Assembly: GCF_011745365.1 (NCBI RefSeq)
Contig: NW_024468913.1
Location: forward strand, 4,092,001-4,156,000
Source: Cryphonectria parasitica EP155
Taxonomy: Eukaryota > Ascomycota > Sordariomycetes > Diaporthales > Cryphonectriaceae
Length of the DNA: 64,000 bases
Reading direction: 5' to 3'
Shown in pieces: positions 35,173-45,200 of the stretch (position 1 is the first letter of the stretch; every line of letters begins with the position of its first letter). The notes beneath the pieces are model-generated. The model saw only the letters and a program-made list of their open reading frames with translations. It searched no databases and was not told where the DNA came from. Position numbers and translations under genes: made by a program.

Positions 35173-37118
35173 TTAGAATTGGCCTTCCGTGTTGCCCTCG
35201 CCCATACTCTTGCTCCCCGAGCTCCCGCTCTGGATGGCCCCGACGATGCCGTCCATGTAGCTTGCGCCGCTCCACTTCTGGTGGGTCAACACCTCGACTC
35301 CGAGCTCCTTCTCCCTCCTCTGCACCAGGTTGACGTAGGCCAGCATGCCGTCATTCTTGAACTCCTTGGACAGCTGGTTCGTGATGGTGGCGGTGCTGTG
35401 CAGGCCGGCCAGCGAGATCAGCTGGATCACGAAGCCTTCTCTCGCGATGTCCCAGATGAACGACTTGAGCGTCTCCTCGGTGAATCCGTGGGACATCCAG
35501 TTGAAGGAAGGGCTGAGGTTGTAGACCAGGCCCTTGCCCGGGTGGGCGGAACGGACGGCACGGCCGAGCTTGGTGCACACGTCGACGTTCGGGTCGCCCG
35601 TCTCAACCCACAGCAGGTCGGCATAGGGCCCGAAAGCGATAGACCGCTTAGTGGCCGCCTCCATGCCGGCCTTGTAGTGGTAGAAGCCCTCCCGGGTGCG
35701 CGGGATGTCCCAGCTGAAGTATACCTCCTTGCCACCCGGCGTGAGGCTGGCAGCCAGCGCCCTCCGGTTCGCCAGGCCCATGTCGCGATCCTCTGCCACC
35801 TGTCGCCTGTACGCCTCGACAATCGCCTCCGAGGCACCCTCGGCCTGCAGATGGGCCAGCGCGGCCTCGTCAAACGTCACCAGCTTCGTCTGCTTGACCC
35901 ACGCCGCCTCGAAAGCGTCTATCTCGGGGCCCGAGGCCCCTCGCTTTTCCATCTCCTGCAGCGTCTCGGCGAGGGGCTTGATGTCGGGATCTGTGACGCC
36001 CAGGATAAACTCGTGGTCGCGCACGTCGATGGAGCTGCTCAGCAGCCTGCCGCTTTCCGAGTCGGTGCGGGCGATGACGAGGGTCTCGACGCCCATGAGG
36101 TCCCACTGGAAGCGGGCGGCGACCAGGCGGTTGATGTGCTCGCCGACGGGGACGAGGACCTTGCCAGCCAGATGGCCACACTTCTTGCCTCCGTGCAGCT
36201 GGTCCTCGAAGTGGACGGCAGCTGCGCCGTTCTCCGCGAAGAGCTTGGCCAGCTTGAGGACGGCGGTCAGTCCGCCGTGGCCAGTGTCGCCGTCGGCCAC
36301 GATGGGTCTGAAATAGTCGACGTAGGGTGTCTTAGCACGGTCGGCGGGGGAAAGCTTTCTGCGCAGGTCCCACTGTTTGCGATCGTGCATGGACTGCGCC
36401 TTGAACATGCGCTGGACCTGGTTGGGGACGGTATTGTAAGGATAGTCGCCAAAGTCTGGGGAGACCTCGTTGGTGGGAGTTAGGGTGGACGAGCAGGCCC
36501 AGCCGGAGAGGTAGAGAACTTCCTGATGGGGTGCCTGCTGGGTCATCTGGACGGGATCGATGGCGCCCACTGCCAGGAAGGAAGAGCTGCGGTCAGCAAC
36601 TACAGCGGAGGAACATGGAGGTTGGAAGGGAAAAGGAAGAGGAGGCTCATACTTGTGTGTAGAGGCTCGCCCTTGCTCAACCTCTCCTGGATCAGATTCC
36701 ACAGCTTCCTCGCCATGACAGAGCTGGGATAGGACTGCTGGAGAGAGCCCCTCTTGGAGACGATGTCTGCGGCGGTGTAGGGCCTCTTGATGCCAGCATA
36801 TCTCGGAGTGGCCCACCACGCCTCGACATCCTTGATCTGCTGTTCATATAGCGTGTCTTCATATGAGCCTGATTTACTCGACTCCGGTAGGAGCTGGAAG
36901 GAGTCGGAGGGTAAAGAGGCAGCCAGTGGAGGCGTGTCCCCAGGAAGAGTAGAAGACGAGGGCATTCTGTGAGTCGGTGTAGTGGAGAGCTGACGGACAG
37001 GCAGCAGCAGTGAAGGCGCCTGGCATCTCGGTGTGGAAGTTGGTATTAACAGCCTCGAATGTGCCCTGCCACGTACGGACCATGGGACCGACAGCGATGC
37101 CGGTATCCTCCGCAACAT
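35173..37118 (-). CDS. mclA: Mitochondrial 2-methylisocitrate lyase
   Basis: Two exons (37118..36653 and 36569..35173) give 620 aa. The first 50 residues are Arg/Ser/Leu-rich with no acidic residue ([20 protein letters not shown]), a mitochondrial presequence. The body is of the isocitrate-lyase family: [26 protein letters not shown], the active-site KKCGH at about 284-288, [11 protein letters not shown], then the C-terminal SFNWMSHG. No peroxisomal SKL-type ending is present (it ends GQF), which together with the presequence, the length and the methylcitrate synthase neighbour favours methylisocitrate lyase over glyoxylate-cycle isocitrate lyase. It cleaves 2-methylisocitrate to pyruvate and succinate, the last step of propionyl-CoA disposal. 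Confidence 0.87.
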
Positions 37119-37907
37119 CTTTTGTGTATGTGTACAAATTCAGGCTCAGATATAATCGTTTGCTTCTCGTTCAAAATAACGTTAGGATGGGGTCTTTGTT
37201 TGCAATGTAGTATTTATTAGAAGTGGATGTGATCTGGGACATGAGACTTGAGATTGTAAAGCTGGAGAGTAATTGCTTAGAGGCGACAGGCCGCAGAGAG
37301 CCGAGGGAAACCCCAACGGATGCCCACTCAAGGCCAAAGCTACCACTGTCGCCGATTCGGTACCGGGCTCAAGGGCCTCTAGAGGGCACCCGGGCCAAGG
37401 GGGATTGAGGGGCGTTTGGGGTGGGAGTTGGGGGTCGTGGAGTGGTGGTTCAGTTCATGGTGCGGGGTAAGACAGGCTACCCCCTGGCAGATAGAGAGTG
37501 CCATGGTACTCAAGCTGTAGTTACACTGAACGGGTTCCCTCGGTTGATCGGTAATGGTGTATACTTATTCACGAGTGGCACCGTAGACTGTATAGAATCA
37601 CAGGCCACAGGGCTCATCACCACACAATAGCTGGCCCGAGGATACTTTTGTTCCCAAGGTGGATCTACTGTACATACAATCATCCACCATCATTACCACC
37701 ACCCCTCCTTCTTCCTGTCCTTCTTATCCCACACCTCTCCGGATCGTGTCGACGTTACCTCATTCTCCGCTGCTGAGCCCCTCTTTTGTCTACGATTCCC
37801 GAGAAGGTCTGATCGGGATCATTCCCTACAATTGAGACTTGCAGAGTCGCAGAGAGAAACGACGACCAGATTTACGGGAGAGGTAATCAACAGATAGTAC
37901 AAACATC
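37119..37907. promoter_or_regulatory. Shared divergent promoter of the methylcitrate-cycle genes
   Basis: These 789 bp separate the two start codons. CCGAGG at 37301-37306 and CCTCGG at 37538-37543 are the same hexamer in opposite orientation; the flanking bases extend this to an 8-bp inverted pair (CCGAGGGA and TCCCTCGG). CCTCGG is the core bound by the fungal fatty-acid regulators FarA/FarB (Aspergillus nidulans), which control short- and long-chain acid catabolism. Binding here is inference. Confidence 0.55.
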
Positions 37908-39543
37908 ATGGCCACCAGGTTATATGGCTCCACCAGAGCCATTGGCTCTTTGAGGGCAGAGGTAAAGTGAACATCCGGCCACTCATCCATAGACCATGGC
38001 TATCATCAGGTTTAGCACTCGCACTTGACCAGCCTGCTGACAATAGGCCCTCGCTTTCACCAACGTACAGCTCCTGAAAGTCCGTCCGTCTTCTCGATCA
38101 GCCACGGCTAGGCTCGCGGCCGCCTCGTTCACAAGAGCATACTCTTCCTCCTCCGAACCAGACCTCAAGGCCACCCTCAAAGAGATCATCCCGGCCAAGA
38201 GGGAACTCCTCAAAAAGGTCAAGGCCCGCAGCTCTGCCGTCCTCAGCGAGGTCAAGGTCGAGAATGCCCTTGGTGGCATGCGTGGCCTCAAGGCCATGGT
38301 CTGGGAGGGCTCCGTCTTGGATCCCAATGAGGGCATCCGCTTCCACGGCCGCACCATCAAGGACTGCCAGCAGGAGCTGCCCAAGGGCAAGACGGGCACC
38401 GAGATGCTGCCCGAGGCCATGTTCTGGCTTCTCCTGACCGGCCAGGTCCCCTCCACGGCCCAGGTCCGCGTCCTATCCCGCCAGCTTGCAGAGCAGGCAC
38501 AGCTGCCCGCCTTTGTCGGCAAAATGCTCGACGACTTCCCCAAGGATCTGCACCCCATGACGCAGTTCGCCATCGCCGTCGCCGCCCTCAACTATACCTC
38601 CAAGTTCGCCAAGGCCTACGAGAAGGGTCTTAACAAGGCCGACTACTGGGAGCCCACCTTTGACGACTCCATCAGCCTGCTCGCCAAGCTGCCCACCATC
38701 GCCGCCAAGATCTACCAGAACTCGTACAGGGGCGGCGGTGCCCTCCCTGCCGAGGTTGACCTCGAGCAGGACTGGTCTTATAACTTCGCTGCCATGCTGG
38801 GCAAAGGCGGCAAGGAAAACGAGAACTTCCAGGACCTATTGCGCCTGTACCTTGCCCTGCACGGCGACCATGAGGGCGGCAACGTCTCGGCCCACACAAC
38901 CCATCTCGTGGGAAGTGCCCTGAGCGATCCCTTCCTGAGCTACAGCGCCGGCTTGCAGGGTCTTGCAGGTCCTCTTCATGGGTAAGTCTGCTGCTGCTTC
39001 TGCTTCTTTTCAGGTTCCATGCTGAACAGGTGGTCTCTTTTCTCAAGCCTTGCGGCACAAGAAGTGCTGCGCTGGATCATCCAGATGAAGGATGCCATAC
39101 CCTCCTCCTACAGCGATCAGGATGTTCACGATTACCTCTGGTCCACCCTCAATTCCGGTCGTGTCGTGCCCGGCTACGGCCACGCGGTTCTTCGAAAACC
39201 CGATCCGCGGTTCGAGGCCCTCATGGACTACGCCGCTACACGGCCCGAAATCGCCCAAGACCCTGTGTTCCAGCTCGTCAAGAAGAACAGCGAGATCGCC
39301 CCTGAGGTGCTCAAGGAGCACGGCAAGACAAAGAACCCGTACCCGAACGTCGACTCCAGCAGTGGTGTCCTCTTCCACCACTACGGCTTCACGGAGACCC
39401 TCTACTACACTGCCACCTTTGGCGTGTCGAGAGGCCTGGGTCCTCTTGCACAGCTGATCTGGGATCGGGCTCTGGGTCTGCCCATTGAGCGGCCCAAGAG
39501 CATTAACCTGCAGGGCATTCTGGACCAGGTCGGGAGTTCCTGA
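37908..39543 (+). CDS. mcsA: Mitochondrial 2-methylcitrate synthase
   Basis: Three exons (37908..37961, 38071..38981, 39048..39543) give 486 aa. Exon 1 encodes only 18 residues (MATRLYGSTRAIGSLRAE), and with exon 2 it forms a basic presequence ending near RAYSSSSEPDL. The citrate synthase fold follows, with HGDHEGGNVSAHTTHLVG, GPLHGLAAQEV (joined across intron 2) and the family signature GYGHAVLRKPDPR (H367). The ending, LPIERPKSINLQG, and the KGKTGTEMLPEAMFWLL block resemble fungal methylcitrate synthases. The enzyme condenses propionyl-CoA with oxaloacetate and usually also accepts acetyl-CoA. Plain citrate synthase is the alternative; divergence from the methylisocitrate lyase gene favours the methylcitrate cycle. 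Confidence 0.87.
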
Positions 39544-40134
39544 GGCACCACTTGCCTGACACCAGAAGGAGGGGAATGATGAAATTAAGACCTAAGACGA
39601 TGAATGGCTTTGAAGAAAAGGTTATTTTTATTTGATTGCAGGATAGATAGAAGCATTGTTGTCTTGGGAGAAATTTTAACATTGATGGTCCAACAGATTG
39701 CTTTGGGGCCCACCCTTTCGCTCGCCTCACTGACTCGCTCCGTCTGGTCTCTTGTTTTTCACAATAGAGGTCTTATTTGTAGACTTGAACCTCTACACAA
39801 TGATTGTAGTTCATTCATATTAAGTAGGGGTGTTAACATCAGACCAGACTGGAAATTTTGAGGCAAATCTGTCAACCAGTGCTCGACGACTTGCTACACA
39901 ATTGCAAGGCTGCTACTTATTCAGACATCCCATATCCCTCAACGTCGTCTTCATCGCGAGTCGTACTGATATACATCCTCAACTTTCACTGCAGGGGCTT
40001 TTTTTCCCCCTCGATGGACCATGGCATCCATGATGCGGTCTCCCATTCTTCTCCATCTCCCAGCTTCTATCCCCCTCCCTCCCCCACCTCTTTCTTTTGT
40101 TCTGTCTCGCTGGCTCCACCCAGCAAGCCTTTTC
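39544..40134. other. Convergent 3' spacer, no gene seen
   Basis: 3' flanks of the methylcitrate synthase and urea-transporter genes; C/T-rich near 40040-40130. Confidence 0.55.
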
Positions 40135-43094
40135 TTACTTCTCACCCGAAATCATCTCATCCTCGCCAGCCTTCTTGACCTCATGTACCTGCCTATCATG
40201 CTCCTGTCCCCCCTCCTCCTCCGTCTCCCCAGCCTCACCCTCAATGTGCATATTCCGGTTCTTCCCAGGGTGTCTCTTACCGGTCACGTCGAGGTAGATC
40301 AGCTTTGCGGTGTTGACGAGGGTCTTACGCCCCTCGAACACGGGGAACAGGCCGACTGCGAACAGGGAGCAGAAGATCCAGATGATGCCGACGACGACCC
40401 AGCCTGTGTCGTGTGTTGTTAACAAGTGGGTGGAGGGAGGCATTTGTCACGAACGAAGGAGATTTGGCTCACCAGTGAAGAATTTCTTGCTGAAGATGTA
40501 TCCGCTGCCATACATTGCTGTTATTTGGGATTCATTGTCCCGTTAGTCAAGAATTCCTTGGTTACTTGTTCGCAAGTAGACCACAGAAGGATAACCACTT
40601 ACGCATAGGCCAGAGCACCAGGAAAGCAAGGCTGTAGTAATAAGAATATCAGAATCAGACTTATCCAACAAAGGAAGGAAAGAAAGAGAGGATCAATGAA
40701 AGTTGAGATGGGCCTCAAAAGCAAAGAAGACGACGGCGCAAACTCACGTCATAACCACCGTCATGGTCTTGCTGATCCTTCCCGCCCGCAGCAGCTTCTT
40801 CTGCTCCGCCTCAAAGTCATCAGGAGCCTGCGCATGCCCGCTGTTGACCTCCTCCAGGTCCAGGTCCGCAGCGGCCGCCAGCTCGTGGTCGTCGCCCTGG
40901 CGGATGCTCATCATGGACTTCCAGTCGTAGTGGTCGAGGCCGAAGAGGAGCGTGAAGATGGGGATGAGGACCAGGGGGGAGAGCAGGGCGACGACGTTCC
41001 CGGCCAGCATGGGGTCGTTGGAGCCGGTGCAGGTCACGTCGAGGCTGCCGCACGTCTTCTTGGCGGTGACGAGCCAGGCGATCAGGGCGAAGGCCAGGCC
41101 GAAGATGGGGGAGAGGGCGGCCTAGACAGAGATGGATGTGTGAGCACAGGAAGTTAGATACACACATCATTTATATTCTAGGAACAACACTCCGGTTTTT
41201 GGAAAGGGCTTTCAAACTTACAGCCCACTTGTTGAGACCAGCCCAGGTAAGGGTCAGCGTAGCAGGGAGTACAGCCGATGAGATAATGACGCCCATCATG
41301 AGGTAGAGGTAGCCCATCGAGATACCTGCATAGAACAGGCCGACCGAGAAGCTGGCTATGAAGACAGCGTAGCCGACGACAATGCAATGGCTCATCCAGA
41401 TCAGACGGTTGCCCGACGCATCCGGCTTGAAATATGTACGGTACCTTTTATCAGAATACAGAGTCACGTGTCAGTAGGACGTCTTAGAGGAAAACCAAGA
41501 AGTAAGAAGGGTGAACAAGAGGCAACAGACAGATCATAAGTGAAGATGGACGAGACAGCAATCAGTTCCGAAGAGGTAGCCGAGGTGACGGCCATGAAGA
41601 TGATGAGCAGAGTCGCGATGGCGCCGCCTTTGCCGAGAAGAGCAACGGCAGCATAGGGAAGAACGAGGCCAGCAGACACATCAGCGTCGGACATGCGGTC
41701 TGGATAGGTTGGGAATCGCGGGTTCGACTCGAGAGCCAGTGCAGACAAGCCCATTGTCCTGTCACATCGCTTGTGTCAGCAAAGGATACAACTCTTTGGC
41801 CGTATCGGGTCTGGCAAAATTCCATCTTACTTACGTAGCTGTTAGCCATGGGATGGCAAACCACGACAGACCACCGAGGATGTAACCTGGGAGGGCATGT
41901 ACTGGCGATGCTGCAATAGCCTTATTGTAGTATCCATCTATTATTATGAGAATTTCGTTGGTCAGCATATAGTCATAATCTTTTTTCTTCCCCTTCTCCT
42001 TCTCACCCTCTTTACTTACTATCCAGGAACACGGTGCCAAAGTTTCCAACAATGTTAATAACAAAGAAGATGGCTCCCTCCTTGGAGCGCATGGTCAAGT
42101 AGCTGCCGTCCTTGTTGCCATCGACGGGATGCTTGAGTGCGGCTGTGACCAGGAGGTCATAGACAGCGCCAGGGGATCCCAGGACATCCGAGGACGCGTA
42201 GGCCGTCAGGGAAAAGATAATGATGATGATCAAGAGGATGAATGTGTGGATCCAGTCCGTCAAGATGGTCGCCTTGAGACCACCGACCATGGTATAAGCT
42301 ATGGATTACGTGCAATGGTTAGCATCCAGGCGACAAAAATAGATAGAACGGGTTTAAACCATATCAAGTGAAACCGACTTACCCACGACACCCACTGGCA
42401 ACAGATAAATGGCAGCAATCTCATTCATGCCCGTCAAGGCGTTGACAGTCGCAGACCCACCGACAATCAACATGAGGGACACAAGGATATTGGTCACGAG
42501 GCCAAAGACCATGAAGACGAGATGAGGCAGGGTGCCGAACCGCGCCTTGATGACCTCGAGGAAGGTGTGGGCGTTGGGCGCCCTCCGCTTGAGCTCGATG
42601 GCCAGCGTCGCGAACAGGAGAATCTGCACCGTGGCGCCCGAGGCGTACCAGAAGGGGCCAGAGACGCCGTATCGGTAACAGACACCGGTGGACTGGAGAA
42701 GACTGCGTGGGGGAGGGAGGGTTCACAGAGACGAATTAGTATCACTGTACTGGTCACTTCTCATGTGTGTGTTTTCTCATTAGATACTTACGTCGCTGCC
42801 CAGGTCCAGGAGGAGACCACGGCACTCCCGACGAGGCCTGACTTGACCGTACGGCCGGCTGTGTTGAACATCTCGGATGTCTGCAGCTCGCTGTTGTACC
42901 TTCGCAGGACGAAGGTGACGAGGATCATACCTAGCCCATCCACCCCATGTCAGAGCCAGGTTCTCACACACATACACACACATACTCCCAGAAAATATTG
43001 GGTTTGTAGAGGGGAACATACCCAAGGCAAAAAGAGCCCCCAGTCCTAAGACAATGCCATAGCCATAGGCTGGGTCCAATGCTACGTGCACCAT
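40135..43094 (-). CDS. Sodium:solute symporter family urea transporter (DUR3-like)
   Basis: Eleven exons (43094..43022, 42930..42792, 42702..42383, 42298..42020, 41937..41835, 41758..41531, 41444..41222, 41121..40748, 40631..40603, 40517..40473, 40403..40135) give 693 aa; every phase closes. About 15 hydrophobic segments are visible. Diagnostic stretches include [83 protein letters not shown] and [17 protein letters not shown]. Fungal DUR3 proteins take up urea (and polyamines) across the plasma membrane. The C-terminus after the last helix is a hydrophilic, acidic tail. One donor (GTCTGT, after 41531) is weak but required by frame. GATA sites occur 500-850 bp upstream. Confidence 0.88.
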
Positions 43095-44391
43095 CTTGGC
43101 TGTGAGGTGGAGGTGATGATGGACGGGACCGTGGTGGGTTTGAGAGGATGAATGATGGTGATGGACGATGACCAAGTTGGTTTGCCTCACACTCTCTCCT
43201 CCGCGTTCGTAAGCTCTGAAATCTCCTCCTCGTAAGCCTCAGGTATATACTCAAGGTAGGAGCAAACTTGGGTGATCAAGAGATGCGGCTTGCGTATGGT
43301 CCTGACCCTTTTAAGAATGCCACACAGCCCGTGTCAAAGAAAAGTCACAGTAGCACAAGGTATTATAAAGCTGTCTGTCACAATGACGACGGCAACAACA
43401 ACAATATTGCACGCACACACATTAATTCCTCATCACCAGCTGACAGCTCGGACTCTGAAGCTTTCAAGTATGCAGACAGAATGCGGGCTTCCTAATTTAA
43501 AAAAGCCAATGAGCTACGTACATAGCGAACGAACCATAACCCTGACATGTGCACAGAACCATGGGAGGGGGGGGATAATACTATGTAGGCAAGAGATAAG
43601 ACGAAGCAAAAGATGATCTAATGGACAGACGGGCTGCAGCAAATCAAAATGTCGGATCTCCGTTGATATCAAGCCCCCCCTTCGCGTCAGCATAGTGTCC
43701 TGGGTGGAAGAAAGAAAAAGAGAAAAAGATAACGGGCGCCATAATAGTACTATAGTAGCTCCTTGCCAGGAGGGGTGCCGGGACGATCTCGCACTCTTTT
43801 TGGGTTCAGGGCTTGTTTAGCCTGCGACTTAGGGGCCCCCACGCCTAGTGATACCTTGAGTGGAGGAGGATGGTTCTTTTTCCTTGGCCGAGATAAAGTA
43901 GTATTTTCTGTGAATCATTATTACAATGCATAAAGCTTATCGTTGCTTGTGAAATTCACTACAGTAATTAGTTACAGTATTTAGCACTTACATAGTACTC
44001 TATTGTTCTTCTTTTTCTTCATGTTATTAAATCCATACGACAGTAGATTCACGTGCTCTGGTGGGAGCGGAAAGAAGAAACGAGGAGAATAAGGTTGGCA
44101 AGTACTCAAGATAGCGTCAGGTCTAAGCAGTGCCGGCACACTAAGCAAGGTTCCGTCTGCCACGATCAGTACTACGTAGCATAGCAGACACTCACCTTTT
44201 CTTATTACATAAATCTTGAAGGGGGGGGGGGGGGGGCAGAAGAGCACATCACGAACTCGACTCTCACCATCCACCCTCCCTTCCATCCATCAAAACAACT
44301 GGAGTAAAACCAATCTCTCAGCTTCAAACCTCTCTCTACACACTCTTTAACCTAACTTAATCAATTGATCAACAAAACCAAACAAAAAACC
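43095..44391. other. Divergent promoter region (urea transporter / GNA1)
   Basis: No gene is seen. It contains the GATA cluster and a G16 run at 44221-44236 about 155 bp before the GNA1 start. Confidence 0.55.
43594..43941. promoter_or_regulatory. Cluster of GATA (HGATAR) sites
   Basis: AGATAAG at 43594-43600, AGATAA at 43727-43732 and 43891-43896, and CTTATC (GATAAG on the minus strand) at 43936-43941. This is the binding core of AreA/NIT2, the activator of nitrogen-scavenging genes when ammonium is scarce. They lie upstream of the DUR3-like gene, a classic kind of AreA target. Occupancy is inferred. Confidence 0.45.
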
Positions 44392-45080
44392 ATGTCCCAG
44401 CAACCCGAATCCCCTCTCTTCTCCCCAACCCTCATCTCTCCCGAAATCGGAGCCACCCTCCCTCAAGGCTTCACCATCCGCCCAATCCAGAGACAAGATT
44501 TTCAAAAGGGCTACCTGGACTGCCTCGAGGTCCTCACCTGGGTCGGCCCCCTCACCGAGGCCGAATGGGACGAGCGCTATACCGAGATGGAGAGGGCTGC
44601 GGCCACGTACTACCTGCTCGTCATCGAATACCAGGACCGCATCGTCGGGACCGGCTCGTTGGTCGTCGAGAGGAAATTGTAAGTACACACACACTTCACA
44701 CAACCTCCCACCTCTCCCCTTGGGAATCGACTATTGTTATGCTGCTGAAGGGGGTTGAGGGGGTCCATATTCGTGCCAGCAGCCAGCTCACATACTATTT
44801 CTCTTCTTTTTTTCTTTCCTCCGTTTGTAGCATCCACAATCGCGGACTGGTTGGCCATGTAGAGGAGATTGCCATCGCCAAGGAACACCAGGGCAAGGGC
44901 CTCGGTCTGAAGATGATTCAGGCTATCGACTCTGTGGGCAAGAGTGTTGGGTGCTACAAGAACATACTCAACTGTGGGCCGCAAAACGAGCCCTTCTACG
45001 CCAAGTGCGGCTACGACAACTCGGGCACGGAGATGTCACATTATTTTGAGACCGCCAAGGACAACTTTCACAGGGGATGA
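44392..45080 (+). CDS. gna1: Glucosamine-6-phosphate N-acetyltransferase
   Basis: Two exons (44392..44678 and 44831..45080) give 178 aa. The GNAT fold is clear: FTIRPIQRQDFQKGYLD (strand 1 and helix 1), YYLLVIEYQDRIVGTGSLV, then after the intron FIHNRGLVGHVEEIAI and the acetyl-CoA pyrophosphate loop EHQGKGLG, ending with CGPQNEPFYAKCGY. This matches yeast Gna1, which acetylates glucosamine-6-phosphate on the way to UDP-GlcNAc for chitin, N-glycans and GPI anchors. It is cytosolic and essential in yeasts. It ends 120 bp from the convergent GH3 gene. Confidence 0.92.
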
Positions 45081-45200
45081 TGATAGGAATTGATGATAAT
45101 CATGATCATGACGATGAGCAGTACTTAGTTGGTTTGCACAAAAGAAACCGGCATCCAAGATTATAATATTCACCAAAGAAAACAAAAGCTCCCATCTACC

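Noticed and set aside
35179..36483. A 434-codon open frame on the plus strand
   Set aside because: Antisense to methylisocitrate lyase, which has clear motifs.
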